Assembly (NCBI RefSeq): GCF_963576675.1
Contig: NC_088915.1
Location: 87,801,501-87,865,500, forward strand
Direction: 5' to 3'
Source: Euphorbia lathyris
Taxonomy: Eukaryota; Streptophyta; Magnoliopsida; Malpighiales; Euphorbiaceae
DNA: 64,000 bases
The position numbers and the translations under genes were made by a program. The notes below the pieces were generated by a model. That model was not told where the DNA came from, made no database searches, and saw only the letters and a program-made list of their open reading frames with translations. Below are positions 20,733 to 32,739 of this stretch, one piece after another. Within the stretch, counting starts at the first letter, position 1. The number at the start of each line of letters is the position of its first letter.

Positions 20733-21520
20733 TTGGACTTGGTTAAATTTTGGGTTTGGTTTGCTGGCTAGGCTTCGATGTTCCTTGTTGCTGGGTTTGT
20801 TTGCTTGGGGCAGCAGAAGTTGAGCCTGGATGATTCTTCTGTTGAGTTCCTTCTGCCGGGTGCTTATTTTTCTCCCCCGTTTTTCCAGCATTAGGCTGAG
20901 GGGCAGAAGCATAAAATTGCCCTTTAAGAACAGCACGAGTCAGCAGAGCTGAGTATTATTGGAGTTGACTCGTACTCTCTTTCAGACCGTCAAAAACCTT
21001 TAAACCACCTGCCATGTTGGATGTCGGAATGTGCATGTGGGAACTGATGACACTGAGTATGAACTCAAGTGACTTCCCCATCCATGTAATAGAGTCAGTC
21101 ATTCGGGCAAAAGACTGATGATACATCTTTAGCATGGAAGCATTATAGATATGGCACTGAGAGGATTGATGCTGGACATGCTCATACGTTGATTTGGCAA
21201 TGTGAAAGATTTCATTGGTCTTGGCCTGGTCAGTTTCCATCTCTTCTCTGTTTAAGGTGAGTAGGCGCACAGCCTCAACTACTTATTCAATTGTGCACTG
21301 AGAGGTAGAAGAGACTAAGTCTCGAGTAGTAGACAGCTCAGAGTTCAGTTGTGTGAAGTGCTGGGTCACTTCAGCAGATGTGGCAATCGCTGAGTTGGCA
21401 TTAGATAAAGCATTGAGATTTCCTTCAATGGTGTCCATGTGTTGAACCATGTGTAAGTGAAGGTTAGCCATTCTAGTTGCAAACTCCTGTTTGGGATGCT
21501 AATCAACCATATTTGTGAGT
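20733..21520 (-). pseudogene. SIRE-1 env-like ORF remnant
   Basis: One minus-strand frame runs from about 21520 to a TAA at 20733, broken by single stops near 21497, 21283 and 20955. It reads MANLHLHMVQHMDTIEGNL, EMETDQAKTNEIFHIAKSTY and FARMTDSITWMGKSLEFIL, then a Gln/Pro/Ser-rich tail (NHPGSTSAAPSKQTQQQGTS). SIRE elements are known to carry an envelope-like ORF after pol, which is why I use the name. I see no clear membrane segment. The N-terminal side is cut by the repeat fragment at 21537. Confidence 0.45.
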
Positions 21521-21536
21521 ACACACATTAGCTCCT

Positions 21537-21700
21537 AGGGGTGAGCATCGGTTCGGTTACTAACCGAACCGAACTGTCGGTTAACCGAACCAAAATTTGC
21601 CCTATGTTCATAACCGAACCGAACATGTTTGGTAACCGAATTTCATTTAACCGAAAATTTTCAGTTCGGTTATCGACCGAATAAGTGCGAATTAATCAAG
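21537..21700. mobile_element. hAT-type repeat fragment
   Basis: It begins TAGGGGTGAGCATCGG, a typical hAT/MITE end, followed by alternating GGTTCGGTTA and TAACCGAACC words. The opposite end was not found, so it is probably truncated. It interrupts the env-like ORF of SIRE-1. Confidence 0.5.
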
Positions 21701-21959
21701 CGTAAAGGTGAATAGTGAGAAATATTTCACTATTTATAGCCGAGGAGAGTTGATCTGGTAGGTCAGGGTAATGGTGGGAATTTGAACCACTCAATCCCAT
21801 TTAATTCTGACATTAATGACAGATTCGGCGCATGGGTTTTCTAATCATGATGCTTATATCATCCTAGTTAGCTACTTAAATACACGTGCAAACCCTAATT
21901 GTGCAGGTTGTTTTACTCAGCAACGAATGTACTCAGCGGTTGAAGTGCTGAGTCTATAA

Positions 21960-22135
21960 AACAAATTTATAATTTTGCATAGTAAAAAACACTCAGCGTG
22001 CATAGCAACTCAGCAGGTAGTAATCACTCAGCATGTATAGCAACTCACCATGTAGTGATCACTCAGCATATATATTCACTCAGCATATAATAATCACTCA
22101 GCATATAATAATCACTCAGCATGTATTGCACTTGG
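21960..22135. repeat. ACTCAGCAT tandem repeats in SIRE-1
   Basis: About eight imperfect copies of units such as AATCACTCAGCATATA, directly after the pol end in the element's direction. Confidence 0.8.
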
Positions 22136-22139
22136 AATT

Positions 22140-25100
22140 TTATTGAAGAGGATTAAACATACCAATAGCTTCTCTCAATATGCTGAACTGCTCACGAGCC
22201 AATGGCTTCGTAAATATATCAGCAAGATGCTCATTCGTTGGGACGTAGGTCAGCTTGATCTCACCTTTGAGTACATGATCTCTGATGAAGTGATGCCTAA
22301 TGCTGACATGCTTCATCCTGCTGCGCTGGATTGGATTCTTTGACAAGTCAATGACATTTTTTTGTCACATTTGACTTTAATTGTTTTGGTCTAAACTCCA
22401 TAGACATCTAGCTGTTGTTTGATCCATAGGACTTGTGCAACACAGCTTCCAGCAGCAATGTACTCAGCTTCAGTGGTTGACAGGGCTACTGGCGACTGTT
22501 TCTTACTGAACCAAGACACAAGACAGCTTCTAAGAAAGTGACATCCTCCTGAGGTTCTTTTTCTCTCAAGCTTGTCTCTTCCATAGTCAGCGCTAGTGTA
22601 TCCAATGAGTGTGAAATCATTAGTGTTAGGATACCATAAACCTGCATTCACCGAGCCTTGCAAATATCTAAGGATTCTTTTTACAGCTATGTAATGAGAT
22701 TCCTTAAGGTTAGATTGATATCTTGCACAGTAACATACCGAGTACTGAATATCTGGCCTACTTGCCGTTAGATAGAGTAGAGAGCCAATCATACCTCAGT
22801 ATAATTTATTGTTTACTGACTTACTATTTTCGTCAGCACAGAGTACAGTGTCAGTACCCATTGGGGTAGATATTGACTTATAGTTTTCCATTTCATATTT
22901 CTTCAATATCTCATTTGCATACTTAGTCTGACTGATGAAGATGCCATTTTTTCCTTGTTTGATTTGAAGTCCAAGGAAGAAGTTGAGTTCTCCCATCATT
23001 GACATTTCAAACTCAGTTTGCATCTGCTTACTAAATCCTTGCACATAGACTCATTAATAGCACAAAAAATAATGTCATCAACGTATATTTGTGCCAGCAG
23101 GGTATCTTTACCCTTTCTCTTAATGAATAAGGTTGTGTCAGCTTTTCCTCTGACATAGTTTCTAGTCAACAGGAAGCTGGTCAGCCTTTCATACTAAGCA
23201 CGTGGTGCTTCCTTCAGACCATACAAATCATTTTTGAGTTTATAAACATGGTTTGGGAACTTGGGATCCTCAAACCCTGGAGGCTGACTAACATAAATAT
23301 CTTCATTTATAACTCCATTAAGAAACACACTCTTGACTTCCATTTGAAACAATTTAAAATTCATAAAGCCGACATATGCACATAATATTCTTATAACTTC
23401 TAATCTAGCCACATGGGCAAAAGGTCTCACCATAGTCAATACCTTCCTGCTGACTGTAACCTTGAGCTACAAGTCTGGCTTTGTTCCTGACTATGTTTCC
23501 TTATTCATCTAGCTTATTACAGAATACCCACCTTGTTCTTATAGTCTTCTGATTTCTTGGATTGGGTACTAAATCCCATACTTCATTTCTTTTGAATTGA
23601 TCAAGCTCCTCTTGCTTGCATTTATCCAGAATTCATCGTTTTCAGCTTTTGAGAAGTTTATTGGTTTAAGAACTGACACGAAAGCCATGCTACTGAGATA
23701 TCTCCTGAGTTGATTTTTGGTCATCAGGGTGTTCTCAGCAGCATCAAGAATGCTACTTTTAGAGTGTCCTCTTGGAACCTTGATTTCTTTTGGCAATGTA
23801 GTGTCTTCGGGTGTACGCGTTTCAACAATCTCTGCAGGTTTGCATTGGTCAGTGAAAATGATTTGAGGTTCGTTTTTACCTTTAGTTAGCCCTTGAGGTA
23901 GTGACTCGGCGGCTCCACCTTAGTCAGCAGATGCTGAGCATGAGTCATCTTCAGTCGGTTGATTTACCTTTGTTGCATGGTCAGTTTCATCGAACTCAAT
24001 GTGTACAGACTCTTCTAAGACCTGAGTTCGTTTATTGAACACTCTATATGCTTTGCTGTTTGTTGAGTAGCCTAAGAAGATAGCTTCATCAGCTTTTGAA
24101 TCAAATTTAGCAAGGTTGTCCTTAGTATTTAGAATAAAACATTTGCAACCGAAGGCACAACAATATCCTATGTTGGGGTTTCGTCCTTTCCAAAGTTCAT
24201 AAGGGGGTTTCTTTAGTATAGGTCTGACTAGAGCCCTATTGAGTATGTAGCATACTGTGTTGACAACTTCTCCCTAGAAATACTTTGGAAGCCTATTCTC
24301 ACTCAGCATTGTCCTGGCTATTTCAACTAAGGTTCTGTTCTTCCTCTCAACTACCCCATTCTGTTGAGGAGTTCTAGGAGCTGAAAAATTGTGGTCAATG
24401 TCGGTGGCTTCACAGAATTCATCAAATAGTTGATTTTTGAATTCTCCACCATTATCACTTCGGATGTGAGCTAATTTTAGGTCTTTATCAATTTCAAGTT
24501 TTCTAACCAGTGTTGAAAACATCTCAAAAGCTTCATCCTTCTACTCAGTAGGATGACCCAAGTGTACCGAGAAAAGTCATCTACAATGACTAAGGAAAAT
24601 CTCCTACCACCCAAACTCAGCGACTGGACTGGTCCGAAGAGATCCACATGTAGCAACTCTAATGGACGCTTGGTTGAGACAATATTTTCACTTTGAAAAT
24701 ATTTCTTAGTTTGTTTTCCTTGCTGACAAGCATTGCATAATTGATCCTTCTCAAACCTGAGTTTGGACAATCCCTCAACTAATTGCTTTCTTGCTAATTT
24801 GGCAAGGAGGTCCATGCTCACATGACCAAGTCTCATATTCCATAGCCAGGGATTATCTTCCTTTGACACTAAGCATATATTCTTTGAAAACTTTTTTTCC
24901 AAGTTCAGCAAGAAAACATTGTCAGCACGAGGTGCAGTTAAAATCAACTCATTTGTTTTGCCCTCGAGTATTTTGCATCCAGTGGCATCGAATATAACCT
25001 TTCTACCACTGTCACACAGCTGAGCTACGCTCAGTAGGTTATATTCAAATCCTCTGACTAGGGAGACTGACTCAATAGTAGGAATACTACCAACAGTTCA

Positions 25101-25270
25101 TGACCCTACTATCTTACCCTTTTTGTTGTCTCCAAAACTTAAATTTCCTCCTCGTTTATGCTCAAGTGTGATGAACTGAGTTTCATCACCAATCATATGA
25201 CTTGAGCATGCGCTGTCAATGTACCATAGCTTTGACTTTTCAGCACACCTCAGGCCCACCTGCAATGTAA
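22140..25270 (-). pseudogene. SIRE-1 pol (protease, integrase, RT, RNase H), many breaks
   Basis: In the element's order: a protease motif DSACSSHM near 25215; integrase zinc region (MRLGHVSMDLLAKL, LCNACQQGKQ) and core residues in LLHVDLFGP, IRSDNGGEF and PQQNGVVERKNRT (24274-24947); RT pieces (KSVFLNGVINEDIYVSQPPGFE, YGLKEAPRA, at 23194-23439, and MQTEFEMSMMGELNFFLGLQI at 22796-23044); RNase H with VALSTTEAEYIAAGSC (22391-22792) and the tail LADIFTKPLAREQF ending at 22140. At least six stops or frameshifts separate these blocks, so no polyprotein is possible. The order protease-integrase-RT-RNase H is that of copia. Confidence 0.9.
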
Positions 25271-26869
25271 CTAGTTATCTTTAGGTACCCAAGTCTTTTT
25301 GGGTCCTTGTTTGTTAGGCTCAGTAGGTGATACATCATATTTAATTTTATGGCGACACACATTGGTAATGTGGCTATTCTTCCCACAGAAGTTACAATGA
25401 ACCTCCCTTTGGGGGTACTTTACTTGTTGGTCAGCACGTTGGTGTTGAGCATGCCAACACACCTTTGTGGTGTGTCCTCTCTTTCTATAGAAGTTACATT
25501 GACCATTCTGTTGAGGACTCCATCTCCGCTGACTAGTACCTGAGTACTCAGCGTTCAGATGGTAATTTTTCTTAGTCAAAATCTTCAGCTGGTTCTGAAT
25601 GGATGTGATGTCCTTCCTCAGTTTCTTAGAATCTGATTGAACTTCAGAGATAAACCTATGCATGATTTTTAGATTTTCATCTTGCCTGGTATTGTCCTGG
25701 AGAAGATGTCGAAGGTCACTGAGCTTGACCTCCTCAATCTCATCACATCGCCTGCTGAGTTCTCGTATTTTCTTATTACACTTTTTGCTAAGTGTGTAGA
25801 GATCACTCAGGGCATTAATCATTTCATTTCTGAGCAAAGGTAGAGACATTACCTCAGTTGAGTGTTCCTCATTGCACAAGAGAGGTCATCTTGCTCAGAA
25901 TGGCAGGGATCAGCAGACTCATCAGCCATGAAACAGATGTTTGCTGACTCAATGGCATCAGCTTCTGATGAGGTTGACTCATCACTATCACTCCAAGTGG
26001 CCACCATTGCCTTTCTACTGCCCTTCTTGTCCTTCTTCAAGGTAGGACAGCTTGATTTGATATGTCCAGTTTGATGACATTCGAAACAAGTAATGGGCTT
26101 TGAGCTGTCTTTCTTATGTCTGCTGTCACTTGACTTAGCTTTGTATTTGTCTCTCTTTTTGAATGACCTTTTGCTGTGTTTGTCATTCTTTTGAAATAAC
26201 ATTTTCATTTTTCTGGTGAACATGGCCATTTCCTCATTATCTGATGAGTCCATATCTGTGGAGTCAGCTTTCATGACAAGAGACTTTTGCTTCTTGTCTT
26301 CAGACTTTTCTTTTGCTTCAAAATTCTTCATTGAGATCTCATGGGTCAGCAGGGATCCAATAAGCTCATCATACTTATAGGTGGACAGGTCCTGAGCTTC
26401 CTCAACAGCTGTTTTCTTTGCCTGCCAGCTTTTGGGAAGACTCCTCAGAATTTTCTTCACCTGTTCTTCCTCAGTGAAGTTTTTGCCGAGTCTCTTGAGC
26501 TCATTGATTATATTAGTGAACCTTGCATTCATTTCAGAGATTTCTTCATCATCATTCATCTCAAACAGCTCGTACAAACGCATATGTTGATTCACCTTGG
26601 ACTCTTTAACCTTACTGGTTCCTTCGTAGGTAACCTCCAGCTTCTTCTAGATTTCTTGTGCTGACTCACAACCTGAAATCTTATTGTATTCTGCGGCATC
26701 TAAAGCACAGTGAAGCATGTTTATAACCGAAGCATCATTTTGTAATTTCTTAAGGTCATCTTCTGACCATTTAGCAACACTTTTAATAGTTTTTACACCG
26801 TCAATAGTTTCATATGGAACAAAAGGGCCTTGGACTATAGCTAGCCATGCACTCATATTTGTTGCCTGA
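25271..26869 (-). pseudogene. SIRE-1 gag, 5'-truncated with stop and frameshift
   Basis: Compared with the intact copy at 62585-64000, the first ~47 codons are missing. The remaining sequence starts at NMSAWLAIVQGPFVPYE. A TGG-to-TAG change at 26647-26649 breaks QEI-W-KKLEVTYE. The gag core follows (NQHMRLYELFEMNDDEEISEM, LRSLPKSWQAKKT) with the zinc knuckle CFECHQTGHIKSSC. A frameshift near 25870 moves the 3' part to another frame, which has two more knuckle-like motifs, one with Cys replaced by Tyr (CNFYRKRGH) and one complete (CNFCGKNSHITNVC). Confidence 0.9.
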
Positions 26870-26870
26870 A

Positions 26871-27907
26871 TAGTATTTAGCAAGCAGTATATGTATAAAG
26901 AGATAAAGGGTTAGAAGTTACTCAACAGACTTATCCTGGTTCGGCCTCTCCGCCTACATCCAGTCCCCGGAAATCCTTCCGAGTTTTTTGAATCCTCTAC
27001 TGAGCTCTTTAAAGGTAGAGCACAAACCGTTTACAATAGCAACTGAGTATGCAAGAGTACCTTCCTCTATTCCTCTACTCAATCCTATCTCTACCACTGA
27101 GTACTATAACCCAGTACTCAACCTCTCTTTTCTAACCTTTTACAAATGATAAGTAATTGTTCTTAATACAATAAAGAACACTTTAGATGAATAAATCACT
27201 CTAGACTTTTACACAAAAATAGGAGTTGGTGTAAGAGCTTACTTTTTGCTTTTCAAACAGAGCTTCTGTTTTGTGTTTTTTATCAATGGCTGACTTGATG
27301 AAGATCTACAATGATTCAAGTGTTGGAGGGGCCTTTTTATAGTGATATCAGAGGTGTCAATTATTTGCATCCCGATATAGCCATTATGGGGAAACGTTCT
27401 TCTTTCGTCATCACTTGGTCAGCACTCAGTGATGCAGGCCAATCATGTCTTCTGTATTTGTCAGACGCCAGGTTTGTCTTTTTGTTGACGTCAGATAGTC
27501 CATGCTTTTTCTGGAAAAGTCTTCCCGACAGATTTCTGTGGCTTCTGAATTTTTCAGAAATGGACAGACTTTGTCTTCCAAGTTGATCGATCATTGATGC
27601 TGACTTGACGATCATTTAGCTTGACTCAGCGGCTTCGCCTTCAAGCTTTTAAAGAAGACTTTTCTTTTCAAAGCTGAGTTGCATTTTACTCAGCTTCGGC
27701 TGTGTGGCCTTCATTAGCTGACTTTGTCTTGAATTTCTCTTATGAGTTTTTAGTCCTTGTACTTATGAATCAACTTACTCAACATTGAGCAAACACATTA
27801 GTACAATTAAATCAAAGCAATTAAATTTAATTGGAATATTTTTATCATGGAGGTTTTTACTTAAATAGTTTTGTCAAATCAAAATCATGTGGAAATGTGT
27901 TTCAACA
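26871..27907 (-). repeat. SIRE-1 5' LTR (lacking its 3' ~265 bases)
   Basis: Matches 19160-20202 closely. The part matching 18895-19159 and the following primer binding site are missing, and the LTR joins gag sequence at 26870/26871. Confidence 0.88.
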
Positions 27908-27912
27908 TCTTT

Positions 27913-28225
27913 CAGTTGGGTTAAGAAAAAAAGGGATACAGTAATGTTATATTTGAGACAGACTCTACTTCGGTTGTGGCGGCGCTTCAAAGCTCAGAAG
28001 AGTCTATTTCTTTGTTTGGCATTCTTATCTCTGATTGTAAATCTATTCTAATAGATCTTAATAATTGTTCTGTCAATTATATTCATCGATCAGAGAATCG
28101 GGTTGCTCGTGTTCTTGCCCGGGCTACTGATTTCTTAGTTGGTCGTGGAGTTTGAATCACGCGTTCTCATCCCCACCTTTGTAATGTTTTAAGAGTTTAA
28201 TGCAATCTCTCTTGCTTTAAAAAAG
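27913..28225 (+). pseudogene. Decayed LINE, RNase H C-terminus and A-rich tail
   Basis: Continuation of 17660-18894. After a small frameshift it reads GYSNVIFETDSTSVVAALQ, SVNYIHRSENRVA and LARATDFLVGRG, the second half of the L1-type RNase H domain, then a short 3' region and an A-rich tail near 28216-28240. Confidence 0.8.
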
Positions 28226-28949
28226 ATAAAAGAAAATATAGGAAAAAGTATAAAAATAAACCTTGTGGTTACACTTGTTTTTTATCGGCACCCTTATAGT
28301 TTAAAAGTTTGCAAAATGGTACCTTGAGGTTCATTCCGTTAGCAAACACAGACCAAATCGACTAACGGTGTTAAAAGTCAAAGAAAAAAGAGTTAATTTA
28401 GTCCTTATATTTATTTATTTTATAAATTGACATCCCTTATTATTTAATTATCACAAACAAACCCCAAAATAAAAAATAAAAATCAAATACACCATATTCT
28501 CCATCTCTTAATTTCTTTTCTTTCTTCCTCTTCTCTCTCTAAAATCAATTGAATTTCCATCTCTTTCCATATGTTAACTTTTCCGTCTCTCCCTATTTTA
28601 CCCCTCCCTCCCACTTTCTTTCGCAACTTCACCTCTTTCACTCTATATGTTCTCTCTCTTTTTCATCTCTTTCTCTCTCTTCCTCCAAAAACTCTAGCAG
28701 TGAACTACCGAGTTTGCGAATATTTTGAAAGAAAATTCAGTGAACTTAAAAATCCAGTTCCTTTGAATTAACTTAAAAATCAGTTCGAAAATAGAAACTC
28801 TAACGAACAAACAATCCTGATAAAACCACAAAAACTTAGATGTTGTATGAATAAAATTGTTATCTAATTCTAGTGCTACTTTCTGTTTTCAAGAAAATGT
28901 TCTTAACATTCTCTAATGTCTACTTTTATTTCTCACACATATCTTGAAG

Positions 28950-29593
28950 CAGGGGCGGAACCAAGTGGGTGTTAGGGGGCTCGAGCCCCAGCAGACGGCC
29001 AGAGAATTGAGAATTTTTTTTTAGTAATGGTGTCCGGTAATATTTTGGAAAGAATTATATTGACTCTATGTAGTATTATTTTAAAGTTTAAAGATGGATG
29101 AGATGGTTGAGGATGCTTACTTATGTTTAAGCGGTCATATGTTTGACTCCATTCAACATTATTTTTTTTAAAAAGTTTTTATTTATTTTTATTTTATTTT
29201 TCAATAATTATAAAAACATGTTACCATTATTAATTAATTTAAATTGACTCTTTATTTTTATTTTGATAACACTTTTGAATTCATTTTTAATGTGTCTTTA
29301 CCGTTAAAAAAATAGACATATTTAATATTCATTTTATTATGTCTTTACCATTTAAAAAAATAAACATGTTTAATTTTCTATTAGTTCAATGCTAGTTTCT
29401 AAAAAAATGATAATATTTGTACAGTTTTAATGCGTTGGAGGCTAAAAAAAATTTGCACAACCCTAACGGGTTGGCTTTTGAAAATTTACCGTCAACCGCA
29501 CAATTAATTTCGATATTTTTTTTTTGACATTTTGAAATTTTTTTACTGATATGTTTGAGCCCCAGGTTATCCGGGGTTTTGGTTCCGCCACTG
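28950..29593. mobile_element. hAT-type non-autonomous element
   Basis: 644 bases with ends CAGGGGCGGAACCAAG and (inverted) CAGTGGCGGAACCAAA, flanked by perfect 8-base duplications TCTTGAAG at 28942-28949 and 29594-29601. The size, CAG ends and 8-base TSD fit hAT. No transposase. Confidence 0.9.
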
Positions 29594-29732
29594 TCTTGAA
29601 GACGTTCAACACTGAACAAGAATTGATAAAGCCCTCTTCATAACTCAACATTCAGGAATCGGGGAATGGAAGAAAAACTACGTCTTTTACAATTTGGCCT
29701 AACGTTATTGAATTCCTTTTGCCAACTAGCAT

Positions 29733-31419
29733 GGTTAAATTACATACGTGGTGTACAACCTTTACCCTAAATCACACTTTGGTGTACAACCACAATTTTG
29801 TCACACTAAATCATACGAACTTCAGGTGACCTCCCACTAAAGTGTACAGCCGGTTTTTATGACTGGTCAATGCTGGTCAAAGTTGCCACATCATCATTTT
29901 TCATTATAACATGAAAAAAAGTGGGACTCACTCTTTATAAGATTACTAAAATAGTTTTATCCCTTATAAAATTACTAAATTACCCTCATCTTCTTCCTTC
30001 ATCTCTCTCTACCATTTTCTCTTTCACTCCTCTTTCTCTCTACCATTTCTCTCTCACTCCTCTCTCTCTCCCACATATGCCCAGTCTTCCATAATAAGTG
30101 GGAGTTTTTTTGGTAATTTGAAGAAGGCTAGAAAAAACGAGTACAAAAAAGGAAGAGAAAAAAACTACACTATAATTATTCAATACCCACCCAACTTTCA
30201 GGTTTCATTTCTTTCATTTTCTTAAATCTCTCCTGCATTTTCCACAGATGAGTCAAGAAGACTATGACCCATCCACTGACCAATTAACTCTATCTTCCAA
30301 ATAAAAGCACTTTTAGAAAATATTAAGCAAAACAAGGCTTCAAATGGAAAGGCAATCTATCAAAAGTTTAGTCTCAAAATAGAGTTAATGCTAATCTCAC
30401 TTGTTGAAACATTTAAAACATTGGTATTTTTGATTGCTAACCATTCCTCTTTCCCTTTTTTCCCATGTATTGTCCCTCCTATAACTCTTGCAGCTAGTGG
30501 CAATCCTCTGCACTTGCTTGCAATTTCGAAATATGTTCGAAATCTGAAAAACTGGTAGCTGGTTCAAAAATTTGTTCAAAAAACAACAGCAGAAAATCGA
30601 AATCAAAGGACTAACAGACGAGATTATAAAGGAGGCAGCAGCCAAAACTGAAGGGTTTTCGGGAAGGGAATTGGAGAAATTGATGGGTAGTGCTCAAGCT
30701 GCAGTTTATGGGAGCCAGAATTGTGAACTTGATGCAAGTTTGTTCCGGGAATTTTTGCTTAAAAATTGGCTTTAAAGGGAGAGAGAGAAAGAGAGAATTG
30801 GAGAGAGAGAGAAAAGAGAGTTGGAGGGAGAAAGTGAAAATGAAAATGAGAGAGAGGAGAGTTAAAGAGAGAAATGATATTTGATATGGTTTTTGAGTGC
30901 CTCTAATAACAATGTTTCAATTGAAATAAATTTTAGTGGGAGAAAATTAGATACATAAAGGAAGAAAGAAATAAATAACAATATTTGAATTGAAATAAAA
31001 TTTAGTGAGAGAAAATTAGATATAGAAAGAAAGAAAGAGTTAGAGAGAGAAATTGATAATTGTAGATTTAGAGAGAATTTTAGGAGTGAGAGAGAAATGG
31101 TAGAGAGAGAGGGGAGTGAGAGAGAAATGGTATGGAGAGAGAGGAGTTGAAGGAAGAACAATGAGGGTAATTTAGTAATTTTATAAGAGATAAAGCTATT
31201 TTAATAATTTTATAAAGAGTAGGTCACACTTTTTTTTAATGTTATAATGAAAAATGATGATGTGGCAACTTTGACCAGCGTTGACCGGTCATAAAAACTG
31301 GTTGTACACTTTAGTGGAAGGTCACCTAAAGTTCGTACGATTTAGTGTGATAAAATTTTGGTTATACACCAAAGTGTGGTTTAGGGTAAAGGTTGTACAC
31401 CACGTATGTAATTTACCCC
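29733..31419. mobile_element. MULE-2: Pack-MULE with long TIRs
   Basis: Inverted repeats of about 250 bases (29733-29990 and 31150-31419) share ACATACGTGGTGTACAACC, CTTTGACC-type and GTAATTTAG-type words in order. The flanks AACTAGCAT (29724-29732) and AACGAGCAG (31420-31428) match at 7 of 9. The interior holds a fragment of a host ATAD3-type gene and purine- or pyrimidine-rich low-complexity DNA (30000-30070, 30780-31160). No transposase. Confidence 0.82.
30554..30774 (+). pseudogene. Captured fragment of an ATAD3-type AAA ATPase gene
   Basis: The open frame reads GSWFKNLFKKQQQKIEIKGL, then DEIIKEAAAKTEGFSGRELEKL, MGSAQAAVYGSQNCELD and SLFREFL. This matches, from memory of the family, the C-terminal lid part of the AAA domain of plant ATAD3, a mitochondrial inner-membrane ATPase. 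The Walker motifs lie upstream in the intact gene and are absent. After about 70 codons the sequence passes into purine-rich filler. It lies inside MULE-2, so it is best seen as a transduplicated host exon with no independent function. Confidence 0.75.
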
Positions 31420-31428
31420 AACGAGCAG

Positions 31429-32111
31429 TAGGGATGCAACTGGGGCGGGGAATACCCGTACCCGTCGGGACCCCGCCCCGACGGGGCGGGGATTCTCCGC
31501 CCCGTTTTTTGGCAGGGACGGGGACCAATATGGTCCCCGTATACGGGGTACGGGAAATGGTATCCCCGCCCCGCGGGGATCCCCGTACCCGTAATTTACC
31601 CACCCATGCTTGTTCTCCTTTCACCATTAATCTGTGGTTTCCAATTCACTTCACACTATTGCGATTAGGTGCTGTTTCTCAAAGAGCTTTGTTTTTTCGA
31701 GTGGTATTCTACATGAGAAGAAAAGCATGGTGTTAATTCTGATTGATGGATGTAATGATTATATATTCCCAAATGCAATTAACATGAATCACCATTTGGA
31801 AAATGGCACCTTCATCAAAACTACTTTTATCCATTCTTTGCATTTGTGACTTTTAAATTACCATTTACATGAACTTTGGAATATCTGGATCATGTTGCTG
31901 TAGATGACCATAGATAAAAGACTCTTTAAGTTATTTTTTGTGTGTGTTTTGGTGAAAAGAGGTCCTGCCGTTTTTGTAAATGGATAAACGGGGATTCCCC
32001 GTACCCGCGGTTTCCCCGTGGGGCGGGGACGGGGATGGGGAATCCCCGTTTAGGCGGGGACGGGGATGGGAAACCAAATCCCCACCCCGCCCCGCCCCGT
32101 TTACATCCCTA
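31429..32111. mobile_element. hAT-type element with very GC-rich ends
   Basis: The ends TAGGGATGCAACTGGGGCGG and (inverted) TAGGGATGTAAACGGGGCGG are flanked by identical 8-base duplications ACGAGCAG (31421-31428 and 32112-32119). About 170 bases at one end and 130 at the other are built of CCCCG and GGGAC words. The centre is ordinary AT-rich sequence. No transposase. Confidence 0.85.
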
Positions 32112-32336
32112 ACGAGCAGTGACGTACTGGGCTTATACCTATTTAACCCAAGATTTATCTTCACCTATTCCAATACCTGATCAAACATTTCCATGAGAAA
32201 AGCTCCAAACTTTAGAGAGAGAACTTACGAGTCGAGAAGATTGGACAAAAGATGCGGAAAAGCACCATGAAAGCTAAATGCTTTTCCATTTTCATTCATT
32301 TTCAGCTTTGTAAAAGTTAATTTTGTCATAGATTTA

Positions 32337-32505
32337 GGGCGCGTTTGTTTCAGCTGCTCCTGTTTGCTGTTACTAAATAAACATCAGATATTAGTTTATT
32401 TTTGGCTAAAAAGCAGATGCTTCGAATTTTTATCAAACGCTTTTTGTCTCCTGTTTAGACTTGAAAGGCAAAAGGCAGTTCCGAAAAATGGAAACAAACG
32501 AACAC
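32337..32505. mobile_element. Tourist-like (PIF/Harbinger) MITE
   Basis: 169 bases with ends GGGCGCGTTTGTTTC and (inverted) GTGTTCGTTTGTTTC and a TTA duplication on both sides (32334-32336, 32506-32508). A three-base TWA target is typical of PIF/Harbinger. Confidence 0.75.
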
Positions 32506-32739
32506 TTAGTGTAGTAAACTAATTAAAGATTAGATTTAGAAAGAGATGGAAATTCGATTGATTTCAGATAGAGAAATTAATAAAGAGGAGAGAGAGAAGA
32601 GAGATAAATAACAAAAATTAAATAGAGATGGATAAGATATTGTATTTGATTTTTATTTTTTATTTTTAGGTTTTTTTGTGATAATTAGATAATGAGGAAG
32701 ATTAATTTATAAAATAAATAAATATAATGACTAAATTAA

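Larger units (their letters stand above)
18895..27907 (-). mobile_element. SIRE-1: SIRE/Maximus-type copia element, decayed
   Basis: 9.0 kb on the minus strand, bounded by TGTTGG.../...CAACA LTR ends. In its own order it has a 5' LTR lacking its last ~265 bases, gag without its first ~47 codons, protease-integrase-RT-RNase H with many frame breaks, an env-like ORF, a polypurine tract and a complete 3' LTR. One deletion at 26870 joins LTR to gag and removes the primer binding site, so this copy could not be reverse transcribed from its own RNA. It split an older LINE. Confidence 0.9.

Noticed and set aside
31281..31736. Pro/Gly-rich ORF over the hAT end
   Set aside because: It crosses the MULE-2/hAT border and translates the CCCCG-rich terminus, so it is not a gene.
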